Source of the DNA: Chitiniphilus eburneus
Lineage (GTDB): Bacteria > Pseudomonadota > Gammaproteobacteria > Burkholderiales > Chitinibacteraceae
Direction of reading: 5' to 3'
NCBI RefSeq assembly: GCF_005048205.1
Contig: NZ_SUMF01000013.1
Coordinates: forward strand, 30,488-94,487
DNA length: 64,000 nucleotides
The notes below the pieces were generated by a model. That model saw nothing but the letters and a program-made list of their open reading frames with translations, searched no databases and was not told where the DNA came from. This document shows positions 47,121-56,636 of this stretch, piece after piece. The position numbers and the translations under genes are program-made. Each line of letters starts with the position of its first letter. Positions within the stretch are counted from its first letter, which is position 1.

Positions 47121-48482
47121 CTACTGGGTAGCCAGCCGGCGCGCATAGCCGGCGGCACGTTCCTGAAGCTGCTGCGCGCGCTGCGCGGGGGTGACATAGC
47201 GCGTGTCCGTCGGCAGGTAGGCGGCCAGGTCACGCAGCTTGACGACGCGTGTGGCGATGGCCGGCCCCCCCGTGGCCGGCGTGGTCGCCGGCAGGTTCTG
47301 CCAGCGTGCCATGATCGTGCCCTCGTGCAGCCCCACCGGGTCGATCCAGTTGGTAACGCCGGGGTCGGCCACCGACAGCACGAAGGTATAGCTGCCGTCG
47401 GCATTCGGCACCGCCTGCTTGTTGTTCAGGCTGCTCTGGTGGCGGATCGGATCGACCGACACGCTCCACGGGTCGGTTACCGGGAACACGAAGTAGCGTG
47501 CGCCACCGAGGTTGACGGTGGCAATCAGCGCCTCGTCGTCGGCCAGCCGGAAATGCCCGAACGAGCTGGCCTGCGTGACCAGCGTACCCAGCGTGTCCGA
47601 CGTCGATGGCTGAGCCAGCGTGTTGAGCGGATTGATATAGGTCTTCACCCCCAGCGTGCCCACGCCATAGAACAACGCCGATTCGGACAGATTGGTACGG
47701 GTGTCGGCCACGACGTCGGCATCGCTCCTGGGGCCGCGCGTCGGGGTGCCCAGCCGGGTGACGCTCAGTGTGTCGGGGGTTTCGGTATTCCAGTCGCCCA
47801 GGTTGTTGCGCACGAACAGCTGTACCGCCTCGCCGGTGGACTGGATATGGTTGATGCGGCCGTTGGCCGGCTGGTTATCGACAGTGACGGTGTAGCTGCC
47901 GTCCGGCTTCACGACCAGTTGGTCGCCGGTGAGCACCGCGATGGTCTGCTGCGAGTTGGGATTCTTGATCAGCGAGAAGGTGACATCGGTTGGCCCGGAG
48001 CCGAAGCGCCGGCCCTGGATCACGTAGCTGGAACCGCCATCGATGGGAATGGTGCGGTAGATGTTGTCCGGGTTATCGAACGAATAGCGCCCGCCTTCCA
48101 CCTTCAGGCCGAACCACTCGCGCGGCGGCGCGTTCAGCCAGTAAACCTTGGGATATTGCGGGTCGTTGTTCACCGCCTTCTGGATTGCGCTGACCTCCAG
48201 TTCGTCGAGCGCATTGCCCAGCCGCGACGAGGCTTCCGACGTCAGCGCCAGGCCGTAGGCGGTCACATAGGCCAGGCTGGCCTGGGCGCGCAGCAATGGA
48301 AACACGTTGCGGCGATCGATATTGATGGTCCTGGCATCCAGTGCCTGCTGGTCAGCGGTAGCGAGCACCGGCTCGGCCTGGGCCACGCCGCATAGCAGCC
48401 CCCCGCATACCGCCATCAACACCGCCTGCTTTTTGAAAGTATTGGCGCCAGATAAATCAGAGTACAAAAAGCCGTTTGCCAT
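47121..48482 (-). CDS. Exported DUF1214-like protein
   Basis: 453-residue protein with an N-terminal signal (FKKQAVLMAVCGGLLCGVAQA-EP). The C-terminal third resembles DUF1214: NADGSYTFVLSVADPGVTNW, IDPVGLHEGTIMARWQNLP. The central part is beta-rich with GGSSYVIQGRRFG. Likely periplasmic. No known enzyme motif is recognised and the function is unknown. The ATG at 48482 gives a signal peptide with a long N-region; a start at an internal Met (MAVCGG) is less likely. Confidence 0.6.
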   Translation of the reverse strand: MANGFLYSDLSGANTFKKQAVLMAVCGGLLCGVAQAEPVLATADQQALDARTINIDRRNVFPLLRAQASLAYVTAYGLALTSEASSRLGNALDELEVSAIQKAVNNDPQYPKVYWLNAPPREWFGLKVEGGRYSFDNPDNIYRTIPIDGGSSYVIQGRRFGSGPTDVTFSLIKNPNSQQTIAVLTGDQLVVKPDGSYTVTVDNQPANGRINHIQSTGEAVQLFVRNNLGDWNTETPDTLSVTRLGTPTRGPRSDADVVADTRTNLSESALFYGVGTLGVKTYINPLNTLAQPSTSDTLGTLVTQASSFGHFRLADDEALIATVNLGGARYFVFPVTDPWSVSVDPIRHQSSLNNKQAVPNADGSYTFVLSVADPGVTNWIDPVGLHEGTIMARWQNLPATTPATGGPAIATRVVKLRDLAAYLPTDTRYVTPAQRAQQLQERAAGYARRLATQ

Positions 48483-49062
48483 GTTGTTTCCATTGCGTTG
48501 TAAAGGTCTCGCAAGGCTAAGCATCCGGGTGCAGCACAAACAAATAACTTCGTATGTTTTCAATATGCGATTCGAATGCGGAGGCGGCTCGAATCGACGA
48601 CGGATGCCGCTGCCATGCGGCTTTGCGCCGAACCCGCCGAACGGCGTCCGTCGCTGCGCCGTTCCGGCTTCTGGCTATCTTTGCCTCGCTGACCAGCGCG
48701 GCCCGACCCCACCGGCAGCACGATCGCGTGCTGCGGCGCAACGCCCATGGCGGCCGTTTGCCTGCGCCCCGCCCTGCGACGCGGCACGATATGGGTGCAA
48801 AACTCACACCCGCCCCACTCTCGCCCCCGGTTAGGCTGGTAGCGGGCGCCTAGCCGCCCACGCGTATGAATCGTCGCCAGCCCGCGCCAATGCTGGGCCT
48901 GCGGGCACTGCTTCTCCGGATGCCCCCGCACTCGCGGTCTTTGATAGTTTTTTGCAAACAAAAAGCTTTAAACAATCAATTAGACCAATGAACGCCCTGC
49001 CCGGATACTCCGTTCCATCGCTGCAACGCAGCAGACCCGCTCAATCCCAAGGAGATCTACCC
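48483..49062. other. 580-bp intergenic region
   Basis: Between the divergent DUF1214-like gene and the peroxiredoxin gene. No convincing reading frame is seen on either strand. The last 70 bp (48935-49005) are markedly AT-rich (gatagttttttgcaaac, agctttaaacaatcaat) and probably hold the peroxiredoxin promoter and any OxyR-type site, though no clear consensus was found. Contains an AAGGAGAT ribosome site at its end. Confidence 0.5.
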
Positions 49063-49794
49063 ATGCTGAAGAACCATGAAGGCCAACGCGTCCCCAATGT
49101 GACTTTCCGCGTTCGTGAAAACAACGACTGGAAGAACGTGACCACCGACGAGCTGTTCAAGGGCAAGACAGTCGTGGTGTTCTCCCTGCCGGGCGCCTTC
49201 ACCCCCACCTGCTCCTCGACCCACCTGCCGCGCTACAACGAGCTGGCGCCGGTGTTCAAGCAGAACGGTGTGGACGCCATCCTGTGTGTCTCCGTGAACG
49301 ACACCTTCGTGATGAACGAATGGGCCAAGGATCAGGAATCGCAGAACATCGTGATGATCCCGGATGGCAACGGCGAATTCACCGAAGGCATGGGCATGCT
49401 GGTGGACAAGGCCGACCTGGGCTTCGGCAAGCGTAGCTGGCGCTACTCGATGCTGGTGAAGGACGGCGTGGTGAGCAAGATGTTCATCGAGCCGGAAAAG
49501 GAAGGCGATCCGTTCGAAGTATCCGACGCCGACACCATGCTGGCTCACGTTGCGCCCAACGCCAAGAAGCCGGACCAGGTGGTGGTGTTCTCCAAGGAAG
49601 GTTGCCCGTTCTGCGCCAAGGCCAAGGAACTGCTGACCAGCAAGGGTTTCGATTTCATCGACGTGGCTCTGGAACACAAGACGCGCGGCAAGGTGCTGGG
49701 CGCGGTGTCCGGCAAGATGACCGCCCCGCAGGTGTTCATCAACGGCCAGTTGATCGGTGGCTCGAACGAGCTGGCCGCCTACCTGGCCGCCTGA
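49063..49794 (+). CDS. Peroxiredoxin-5/glutaredoxin hybrid
   Basis: 243-residue fusion: residues about 1-165 are a Prx5-type peroxiredoxin with peroxidatic Cys in [14 protein letters not shown]; residues about 170-243 are a glutaredoxin with CPFC. This hybrid (known in Haemophilus, Neisseria and Chromatium) reduces peroxides with glutathione, the Grx domain recycling the Prx Cys. ATG at 49063 follows AAGGAGAT; an upstream in-frame start at 48952 is rejected. The neighbouring flavoprotein gene is a frequent partner. Confidence 0.95.
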   Translation: MLKNHEGQRVPNVTFRVRENNDWKNVTTDELFKGKTVVVFSLPGAFTPTCSSTHLPRYNELAPVFKQNGVDAILCVSVNDTFVMNEWAKDQESQNIVMIPDGNGEFTEGMGMLVDKADLGFGKRSWRYSMLVKDGVVSKMFIEPEKEGDPFEVSDADTMLAHVAPNAKKPDQVVVFSKEGCPFCAKAKELLTSKGFDFIDVALEHKTRGKVLGAVSGKMTAPQVFINGQLIGGSNELAAYLAA

Positions 49795-49802
49795 TACCCA
49801 CA

Positions 49803-49832
49803 CAGGGTGGCGCTGGAAAAGCGCCGCCCCTG
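49803..49832. repeat. Hairpin between Prx/Grx and flavoprotein genes
   Basis: CAGGGtGGCGCT and AGCGCCgCCCCTG pair across a short GGAAA-like loop, starting 8 bp after the peroxiredoxin stop. No T-run follows, so it may be an mRNA-stabilising or processing hairpin rather than a full terminator. Confidence 0.5.
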
Positions 49833-50044
49833 CGCACCCCACGAAGCATCAGCAGCCACGTCCGGCCGGCCTGAACCCAGGGCCGGCCGGCAAGTGGCCC
49901 CGCACTGGCCGCAACCCGGCCGATCCCCGATCCAGACCGCCCCAGCCGCCACACCCGGCGCGTTTCCCCCGAGACGCCCCCGGTGCGCCGGTTGCGCCCC
50001 CGTATTGCCGGCAAAAAGCCATGAAGCATGACAAGGAGCCCGCC

Positions 50045-51436
50045 ATGAAACAGATGAACATCGATGTCGCCGTGATCGGAGCCGGTACCGCCGGCCTGGC
50101 TGCCTACCGCGCCGCGCGCGCGGCCGGCAAGCGTGTTGTGCTCATCGAGGGCGGCCCCTACGGCACCACCTGCGCCCGCGTCGGCTGCATGCCGTCCAAG
50201 CTGCTGATCGCCGCCGCCGAGGCTGCGCACGAGCTGCGCCACACCGCACCGTTCGGCGTGCGCGTGGAAGGCGAGATCGTGATCGACGGCCGCGCGGTGA
50301 TGGAACGGGTGCGCCGCGAGCGCGACCGCTTCGTCGGCTTCGTGGTGAACTCGGTGGAAGGCATTCCGGCCGAGGACAAGCTGCGTGGCTATGCCCGCTT
50401 CATCGACAACACCACCTTGCAGGTCGGCGACGATGTGGTGGTCAAGGCATCACGCGTGGTGATCGCCACCGGCTCCAGCCCCGCCGTGCCCCCGCCGTTC
50501 CGCGCGCTGGGCGATCGCCTGATCGTCAACGACGACGTGTTCTCGTGGGATACGCTGCCGCGCCGCGTGGCGGTGTTCGGCCCCGGCGTGATTGGCCTGG
50601 AACTGGGCCAGGCGCTGGCGCGCCTTGGTGTGATCGTCCGCGTGTTCGGCGTGGGCGGCGGCGTCGGCCCCCTGTCGGACCCGGCCATCCGCGATTACGC
50701 CCGTGCCGCGTTCCAGCAACAGTTCTATCTCGATCCCGAAGCCCGGGTGGAGGACATGACGCGCGACGGCGACGAGGTGGCGATTCGCTACGCGCGCCTG
50801 GATGGTGAAGTCGTCACCGTGCGCTTCGATTACGTACTCGCCGCCACCGGCCGCAAGCCCAACGTCGGCGGCCTGGGCCTGGAGAACACCGGCCTGAAGC
50901 TCGATGCGCGCGGCGTCCCGCTGTTCGACCCGGCCACGTTGCAATGCGGCGCCTCGCCGATCTTCATCGCGGGTGACGCCAACAACATCCTGCCGTTGCT
51001 GCACGAGGCCGCCGACGAGGGCAAGACCGCCGGCGCCAACGCCGCCAGCTACCCGGATGTCAGCGCCGGCCTGCGCCGCGCCAGCATCGGCGTGGTGTTC
51101 AGCGATCCGCAGATCGCCACTGTGGGCACGCGCTTTGCCGATCTGCCAGCGGGTGGGTTTGTCGTGGGCGAGGTCAGTTTCGAAGACCAGGGCCGCTCGC
51201 GAGTGATGCTGAAGAACAAGGGCCTGATGCACGTCTATGCCGAGCGCGACACTGGCCGCTTCCTGGGCGCCGAATGGATCGGCCCGCGCGCCGAGCACAT
51301 CGCGCATACGCTGGCCTGGGCCCGGCAGATGGACCTGACGGTGGCACAGATGCTGGACATGCCGTTCTACCACCCGGTGATCGAGGAAGGTCTGCGCACC
51401 GCCCTGCGCGACGCGGCGGCCAAGCTGGCTGGGTAA
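50045..51436 (+). CDS. Dihydrolipoamide dehydrogenase-like flavoprotein
   Basis: 463-residue class I pyridine nucleotide-disulfide oxidoreductase. FAD site [18 protein letters not shown], redox-active CARVGC, NAD site [16 protein letters not shown], and a C-terminal [16 protein letters not shown] with the His-Glu pair HPVIEE of active family members. Such proteins beside Prx/Grx hybrids are often annotated dihydrolipoyl dehydrogenase; the true disulfide substrate is uncertain. It is not in a 2-oxoacid dehydrogenase operon, so an antioxidant role is inferred. ATG at 50045 has AAGGAG. Confidence 0.88.
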   Translation: MKQMNIDVAVIGAGTAGLAAYRAARAAGKRVVLIEGGPYGTTCARVGCMPSKLLIAAAEAAHELRHTAPFGVRVEGEIVIDGRAVMERVRRERDRFVGFVVNSVEGIPAEDKLRGYARFIDNTTLQVGDDVVVKASRVVIATGSSPAVPPPFRALGDRLIVNDDVFSWDTLPRRVAVFGPGVIGLELGQALARLGVIVRVFGVGGGVGPLSDPAIRDYARAAFQQQFYLDPEARVEDMTRDGDEVAIRYARLDGEVVTVRFDYVLAATGRKPNVGGLGLENTGLKLDARGVPLFDPATLQCGASPIFIAGDANNILPLLHEAADEGKTAGANAASYPDVSAGLRRASIGVVFSDPQIATVGTRFADLPAGGFVVGEVSFEDQGRSRVMLKNKGLMHVYAERDTGRFLGAEWIGPRAEHIAHTLAWARQMDLTVAQMLDMPFYHPVIEEGLRTALRDAAAKLAG

Positions 51437-51450
51437 GGGAAAAGCAGATC

Positions 51451-51560
51451 CGGGGACACCGAGCGCGGGGAGAACACAGAGAAAACCACAGCCGAAGAGC
51501 CTGTTTTCCTTGGTGTTCCTCAGTGCTCTCTGTGTACTCCGCTTCCCCGGTGTCTACAGG
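51451..51560. repeat. Degenerate copy of palindromic repeat family
   Basis: Left arm CCGGGGACACCGAGCG, GAGAACACAGAGAAAAC; right arm, when complemented, reads CACCGGGGAAGCGGAG, ACACAGAGAGCACTGAGG. Same purine-left/pyrimidine-right design and CACAGAGA words as 42050-42208. Lies directly after the flavoprotein gene. Confidence 0.55.
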
Positions 51561-51589
51561 TTTCGCAACCCTTCAACGTCCGGGCGGAC

Positions 51590-51943
51590 CTACAACCCCG
51601 CCTGGTCGCGCAACTGGTTCAGCGCGCCGGTCAGCTCGTTCGATGCCTGGCAATAGCTGGAGCCGGGCAGCAGCATGTTTTCCGCCTCGTAGTAGTGCCC
51701 GCCGTTGATGGTGGCCGCCACCTTGCTCGCCTCATGGTGGAATTGCTCGTGCAGCCGCACGCAGTCGGCCCAGGCGGGCAGTTTGCCGAACAACTGCCCG
51801 GCATCGCCCTTCAGCCAGACCCCCAGCGTGCAGCAATCGTCGGCATCCACATGCGCGACATCGATCTGTTCCTGCCGGCCGATGGCCAGGGTGAACTTCA
51901 GGCGCCATTCCGCATGCGCCATGATGGCGTGGTCGAAATCCAT
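51590..51943 (-). CDS. Stand-alone CZB (chemoreceptor zinc-binding) domain protein
   Basis: 117-residue cytosolic protein that is essentially one CZB domain. The zinc ligands appear in order: His in MAHAEWRLKF, Cys in CCTLGVWL and two His in LHEQFHHEASK. CZB domains usually sit at the end of chemoreceptors or on DgcZ and sense zinc or hypochlorous acid by the Cys. Here no partner domain is attached. ATG at 51943 follows AAGGAGA. Two further single-domain CZB genes lie within 2.5 kb. Confidence 0.85.
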   Translation of the reverse strand: MDFDHAIMAHAEWRLKFTLAIGRQEQIDVAHVDADDCCTLGVWLKGDAGQLFGKLPAWADCVRLHEQFHHEASKVAATINGGHYYEAENMLLPGSSYCQASNELTGALNQLRDQAGL

Positions 51944-52143
51944 CGCAGTCTCCTTTGCCCGGTAAGCAAATGACGGGCCTCGCTTCATGATGGCTCAGCA
52001 TGCGCGGAAACCGGCGCCTAGCTGTTGCATCTGGTCAATGAATGTACCCGGCTCCGCCGGGCGGCCCGCGCAGTGATGGTCGCGATCCGCCGTTTTGCCT
52101 TCCATACTGGAACCGCCCACCCGGTGATATCCCAAGGATTGCA

Positions 52144-53253
52144 ATGCGCCTTTCCGCCCTCGCCCTGTTGTCGCTGTTCGCCGCCACCCTGGCCCACGCG
52201 GAAATTTCGTTCCGCGATGCGGAGGACGGCGACTTCGACGCCAGCGAGTACCTGCTGGAGCACAAGGGCTTCCTGCCGGTGCCCGTGATCATCACCGAGC
52301 CGGCCGTAGGGTATGGTGGCGGCGCGATGCTGCTGTTCTTCTCCGAATCGCTGGCCGAGGCCGGCGAGCACGCCAAGGAAACCGGCGTGATGCAGCCGCC
52401 CAACATCACCGGCGTCGGCGCCTTCGGCACCGAGAATGGCACCTGGGGCGGCGGGATCTTTCACTTCCATACCTGGGGCGGCGATCGCTATCGCTACCTG
52501 GGCGGGTTGGCCAAGATCGACCTGCATACCGATTACTACGGCGTCTCCAACCTGCCGCGCGCCTACGAACTGAACGGCTACGGGCTGATCCAGCAACTGC
52601 TGGTCAAGGTAGGGGACAGCCACTGGTATGTGGGGCCGCGCTACACCTACTTCGATTTCGACACCCGCTTCACCGGCGCCATCGCCAGCGAGCTGGGCGA
52701 CGTCTCGCGCGATCTGGCGGTGGGCAAGGCGGGCCTCGTCATCGATTACGACAGCCGCGACAACATGTTCTACCCCACGCGGGGCAGCTACATGGAGCTG
52801 GAGGCGCAAATGGCGCGCGACTGGCTGGGCAGTTCCCGCGATTTCGAAACCTACGAGGCCCGCGCCTTTACCTGGCTGCCGGTCGCCAAGGACTGGAACC
52901 TGGGCCTGCGTCTGGATGCCCGCGCCACCGAGGGCGACGTGCCGTTCTACGCGCAGCCCTTCGTCTCGCTGCGCGGGCTGCCGAAGGGGCGTTACCAGGA
53001 TCAGTACACGTTGACCGGCGAAGTGGAAGGCCGCTGGACCTTCCTGCCACGCTGGTCGCTGCTGGCGTTCGGCGGAGTGGGCCGCGCCTGGGGTCACTGG
53101 CAGGATTTCGACGAGGCCGACGATACCTGGGGCGCGGGTATGGGCTTTCGCTACCTGATCGCGCGCAAGCTGGGAATCGCGGTGGGGATCGACGTGGCGC
53201 GCAGCGAAGACGACAGCGCGTTCTATTTCCAGGTGGGCAGCGCGTGGCATTGA
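52144..53253 (+). CDS. D15/BamA-type outer membrane beta-barrel protein
   Basis: 369-residue protein with a signal peptide (LALLSLFAATLAHA) and alternating strands typical of the 16-strand surface antigen (D15) barrel: VGYGGGAMLLFF, YYGVSNLPRAYE, VIDYDSRDNMFYPTRGSYME, SLRGLPKGRYQDQ (BamA/TamA RGF-like loop here RGLP) and a C-terminal aromatic strand FYFQVGSAWH. No POTRA repeats, so it is a bare barrel of unknown role. It is set among CZB genes. Confidence 0.82.
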   Translation: MRLSALALLSLFAATLAHAEISFRDAEDGDFDASEYLLEHKGFLPVPVIITEPAVGYGGGAMLLFFSESLAEAGEHAKETGVMQPPNITGVGAFGTENGTWGGGIFHFHTWGGDRYRYLGGLAKIDLHTDYYGVSNLPRAYELNGYGLIQQLLVKVGDSHWYVGPRYTYFDFDTRFTGAIASELGDVSRDLAVGKAGLVIDYDSRDNMFYPTRGSYMELEAQMARDWLGSSRDFETYEARAFTWLPVAKDWNLGLRLDARATEGDVPFYAQPFVSLRGLPKGRYQDQYTLTGEVEGRWTFLPRWSLLAFGGVGRAWGHWQDFDEADDTWGAGMGFRYLIARKLGIAVGIDVARSEDDSAFYFQVGSAWH

Positions 53254-53298
53254 GCACAGCGGATGTCGCCGGCGGTATCGCCGCGACGGCGCCGCCAC

Positions 53299-53655
53299 TC
53301 AGTCCCAGCGCAGCGCATTTCGCAGGTGGATGATCGCGGTGCCGATCGCCACGGATGAGTTGGAATACGGCGTGCCCGGCAGCAGCATCAGCTCGGCGTC
53401 GTCATAGCGTTGAGCGTTGATCGTCTGGGCCACCTTGGCCGCTTCGCGATGGAAAACGGCATGCTGGTGCAGGCATTCCGTGTACGCCGGCAGGTTGGCA
53501 TAGTGCCGCTTGCCCTCGCTATGCAGCCACTGGCCCAGCGGGCAGCGGTCATCCGAGCTGATCGAGTGGGTATCCAGCCTGTCTCCCTTGCCGATCGCCA
53601 TACGAAACTTCCAGCGCCACTCGCCGTGGGCTTTGATTGCCTGATACAGATCCAT
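53299..53655 (-). CDS. Stand-alone CZB domain protein
   Basis: 118-residue CZB domain protein. Ligands: His in KAHGEWRWKF, Cys in RCPLGQWLHSEG (the canonical CxLGxW), and two His in LHQHAVFHREAAK. Closely related in plan to the protein at 51590, including the YDDAELMLLPGTPYSNSS tail, so it is a likely local duplicate. No membrane or output domain. Same strand as the third copy just upstream. Confidence 0.85.
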   Translation of the reverse strand: MDLYQAIKAHGEWRWKFRMAIGKGDRLDTHSISSDDRCPLGQWLHSEGKRHYANLPAYTECLHQHAVFHREAAKVAQTINAQRYDDAELMLLPGTPYSNSSVAIGTAIIHLRNALRWD

Positions 53656-53805
53656 ATCCTACCTCTTCAAATGACCAGGGACGGGCGAACGTACAGCGCG
53701 ATTTGCATTGCGAACCAACCGCCCGCGCCCTGGCAACACGTGTCCCTGTACCTGCTGCGCAACGCAGCCCGAAGCCGGTACGGCACGGGACACCGGATCG
53801 GCCCA

Positions 53806-54249
53806 TCAGGGCCGATGCTCGCGGCCCGGCGGTGCACCGTCGACAACGCGGCGCGACGACGGCACGGCCGCGCCTTTCCGCGCCCCATCGTCCTGCTCTG
53901 GCCGGCCTTCCTGGCGCAGGCGCACCAGCGCCTTTTCCAGCGCCTGCGACGCCAGCGCATACGGAGAAGCCCCGCCAAGCGCTTCCTGCACCGGCAGGTC
54001 GAAGCGCTCATTGATCTGTTGCACCGCAATGGCGGCCTGCCGATGGAAATTGCTGTGCGCCGCCACGCAATCCGACCAGGCGCGGCTGAAGCCATAGCGC
54101 GCCCAACCTTCGCCGTGCAGCCAGTTACTCAGCAAACACCCTTTGTCCACCGCGATCGCACCCGCATCCAGCCAGATCCGCTGACGCAGCGCGGTTTCGA
54201 AACGCGCCTTCCATTTCATGTGCATGTTGATCATGCGTTCGATATCCAT
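53806..54249 (-). CDS. Stand-alone CZB domain protein, divergent copy
   Basis: 147-residue protein: His in NMHMKWKARF, Cys in KGCLLSNWLHGEG and two His in AAHSNFHRQAA keep the zinc ligands, but Gly after the Cys-x-Leu is Ser (CLLSNW), unlike the usual CxLGxW. A charged 30-residue tail follows. ATG at 54249 follows GGAGGG. Most divergent of the three CZB genes in this cluster. Confidence 0.8.
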   Translation of the reverse strand: MDIERMINMHMKWKARFETALRQRIWLDAGAIAVDKGCLLSNWLHGEGWARYGFSRAWSDCVAAHSNFHRQAAIAVQQINERFDLPVQEALGGASPYALASQALEKALVRLRQEGRPEQDDGARKGAAVPSSRRVVDGAPPGREHRP

Positions 54250-54706
54250 GAGACCCTCCTGCCAATATGTTTTGGAGCTGCCAATAAACCCTTCCGGCTG
54301 TGCCGCACGGGGGGCCATCCGCCTTGCTGGCGATGCGCCTCGTACTGCCTGCGGCCAAAGGAATTCATCATCCTTCCGGGTGTTGCGATTCTTGCCGGAA
54401 GCCCCGCGCCGGGTTTTATGAGCGGCTCTCGATTGATTTTTTGGTTTTGTGTGACCCCCTGAACGCCAACGGAATCACCCTGCAACTGACGAAGAGGGTA
54501 TATCCCGTGGTTTTCACACAACTTGGGCATATGCAAAATTACCCGCCAATTCTGGGGGGCAGTTGGAGGGCCACCTCTGGACCCAAGGAAAAATGCGGGC
54601 TGGCGGCGTGCCTTTATGTGTACATGGCGTGCGAACCGTACTTTTTTCACAATGGGTGGGTCACTCTCAATTAATGCTATTGGCATATTTTTTTGGACGT
54701 TTCCGT
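54250..54706. other. 457-bp intergenic region, AT-rich right half
   Basis: Separates the third CZB gene from the divergent ABC exporter. No convincing gene. Bases about 54420-54705 are clearly lower in GC than the surroundings (tgattttttggttttgtg, catatttttttggacg), which could mark a strong promoter region or transferred DNA. A short hairpin-like stretch (gccccgcgccgggtttt) lies near 54402-54418. Confidence 0.45.
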
Positions 54707-56467
54707 ATGCACCCCCTGAAAAAACTGTTCGACCACGCCCGCGCCTATCGTCGCGACGCGTGGCTGGCCACGCTGTATTCCGCTTTGAACAAACTGTTCG
54801 ACGTGTTGCCCGAAGTGCTGATCGGCGTGGCGGTAGACGTGGTGGTCAGCCGGCAGGATTCCTTCCTGGCCCGGCTGGGCGTGGTGGACGTGTCGGCGCA
54901 ACTGGCCTGGCTGGGCTTGCTGACGGTACTGATCTGGGCCGGTGAATCGCTGTTCCAGTACCTGTACTCGGTGGCATGGCGCGATCTGGCGCAGAACCTG
55001 CAACACCGGTTGCGGCTGGAGGCTTATGCGCACGTGCAGCGGCTGGAACTGTCGTGGTTCGAGAACCGTTCCAGCGGCAATCTGCTGTCGGTGATGAACG
55101 ACGATATCAACCAGATGGAGCGCTTTCTCAACACCGGCGCCAACGCCATCATCCAGATCGTGATGTCGTCGTTGCTGATCGCGGCGGTGTTCTTCGTCCT
55201 GGCGCCCAAGCTGGCGCTGATCTCACTGTTGCCGGTACCGCTGATCCTGTGGGGCACGTTCTGGTTCCAGCGCAAGCTGGCGCCGCGCTATGCCGAAGTG
55301 CGCGAAGCCGCCGGGCGCATCAACGGTCGGCTCAACAACAACCTGTACGGCATCGCCACCATCAAGAGCTACGCCGCCGAGGACTTCGAATCGGCCCACG
55401 TAGCGGCCGCCAGCACCGAGTACGTGCGCACCAACGCCGCCGCGATCCGGCTGTCCAGCGCCATCACCCCGGTGATCCGCATGGCGATCCTGGCCGGCTT
55501 CGTGGTCACGCTGGTGTATGGCGGCTGGATGGCGCTGCATGGCGAGATCGCGGTCGGCAGCTACAGCGTGCTGGTCTATCTCACCCAGCGCCTGCTCTGG
55601 CCGTTCACCGGCCTGGCCGAAATCGCCGACCTGTACCAGCGCTCGATGGCATCGATCGAGCGGGTGCTGAACCTGATCCAGACCCCGATCGGCATCCCCT
55701 ATGCCGGTGCGGCGCTGACCCGCGACGCAGTGGCCGGCGAAGTGGCGTTCCGCCAGGTGGATTTCAGCTACGACGGCGAACGGCCGACGCTGTCCGCCAT
55801 CGACCTGACGCTGCCGGCCGGACGCACCATTGGCTTCGTTGGCAGCACCGGCTCGGGCAAAAGCACACTGATCAAACTGTTGCTGCGCTTCTACGTACCT
55901 GGCGCCGGCCGGGTGGAGATCGATGGCCGCGACATTGGCGAGCTGGATTTGCAGGACCTGCGCCGCGCTATCGGCTACGTGCCGCAGGAACCATTCCTCA
56001 CCGACGGCAGCGTGGCCGAGAACATCGCCTACGGCATGCCGCATGCCACGCCGGCACAGATCGAAACCGCCGCCCGCGCGGCGGAGGCGCATGACTTCAT
56101 CGCCACCCTGCCGCGCGGCTACGCCACCCCGGTGGGCGAGCGCGGGCAGAAGCTGTCCGGCGGCCAGCGCCAGCGCATCGCCCTGGCGCGCGCCATCCTC
56201 AAGAACCCGCCGATCCTGATCCTGGACGAAGCCACCAGCGCGGTGGACAACGAAACCGAAGCCGCCATCCAGCGCTCGCTGGCGCGGGTGGCGCAAGGCC
56301 GCACCACGCTGGTGATCGCGCACCGGCTCTCCACCGTGCGCCATGCCGACGCCATCCACGTACTGGAACACGGCCGGGTGGTGGAAAGCGGCACCCACGA
56401 CGAACTTCTGGCCCACCGCGGCGCCTACGCCGGCTTGTGGCGCTTGCAGACCGGCGAGCTGGGGTAA
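54707..56467 (+). CDS. ABC exporter (fused membrane and ATPase domains)
   Basis: 586-residue type IV ABC half-exporter. An N-terminal transmembrane domain with about six helices (to about residue 325) is followed by the ATPase: Walker A GSTGSGKST near 379, signature LSGGQRQRIAL near 483, Walker B ILILDEATSA near 503 and the H-loop AHRLST. Similar to MsbA/lipid or multidrug exporters; works as a dimer. Start at ATG 54707 (MHPLKKLFDHAR); an in-frame ATG at 54674 is possible. The substrate is not predictable. Confidence 0.88.
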   Translation: MHPLKKLFDHARAYRRDAWLATLYSALNKLFDVLPEVLIGVAVDVVVSRQDSFLARLGVVDVSAQLAWLGLLTVLIWAGESLFQYLYSVAWRDLAQNLQHRLRLEAYAHVQRLELSWFENRSSGNLLSVMNDDINQMERFLNTGANAIIQIVMSSLLIAAVFFVLAPKLALISLLPVPLILWGTFWFQRKLAPRYAEVREAAGRINGRLNNNLYGIATIKSYAAEDFESAHVAAASTEYVRTNAAAIRLSSAITPVIRMAILAGFVVTLVYGGWMALHGEIAVGSYSVLVYLTQRLLWPFTGLAEIADLYQRSMASIERVLNLIQTPIGIPYAGAALTRDAVAGEVAFRQVDFSYDGERPTLSAIDLTLPAGRTIGFVGSTGSGKSTLIKLLLRFYVPGAGRVEIDGRDIGELDLQDLRRAIGYVPQEPFLTDGSVAENIAYGMPHATPAQIETAARAAEAHDFIATLPRGYATPVGERGQKLSGGQRQRIALARAILKNPPILILDEATSAVDNETEAAIQRSLARVAQGRTTLVIAHRLSTVRHADAIHVLEHGRVVESGTHDELLAHRGAYAGLWRLQTGELG

Positions 56468-56503
56468 GACAGCGGGGCGCCAGGGAAGGCGACGGCATAA
56501 ATG

Positions 56504-56537
56504 GAACCTGAAATTCAATTCTTGAAACTTCAGGTTC
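56504..56537 (+). repeat. Hairpin downstream of ABC exporter
   Basis: GAACCTGAA (56504-56512) and TTCAGGTTC (56529-56537) are exact inverted arms; inner TTCAA and TTGAA continue the pairing. It lies about 40 bp after the exporter stop, ahead of a pyrimidine-rich tract (56570-56633) that leads to the TSUP gene. Confidence 0.55.
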
Positions 56538-56636
56538 TTGTTGGCTTTCCCCGGCGCAAAGCGCCTCACCTTCCTCTTCTCCCTTCCCTGCTTTTGTTAC
56601 CCTTCGCCCTTTCCTCCTTCCCCTTCTCCGCCTTCA

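Noticed and set aside
48517..48834. Short frames in the gap before the peroxiredoxin gene
   Set aside because: Both strands give Arg/Pro/Ala-rich translations with no ribosome site or motif.
54300..54674. 124-codon frame upstream of the ABC exporter
   Set aside because: No ribosome site, no recognisable motif, atypical codon use; treated as non-coding.
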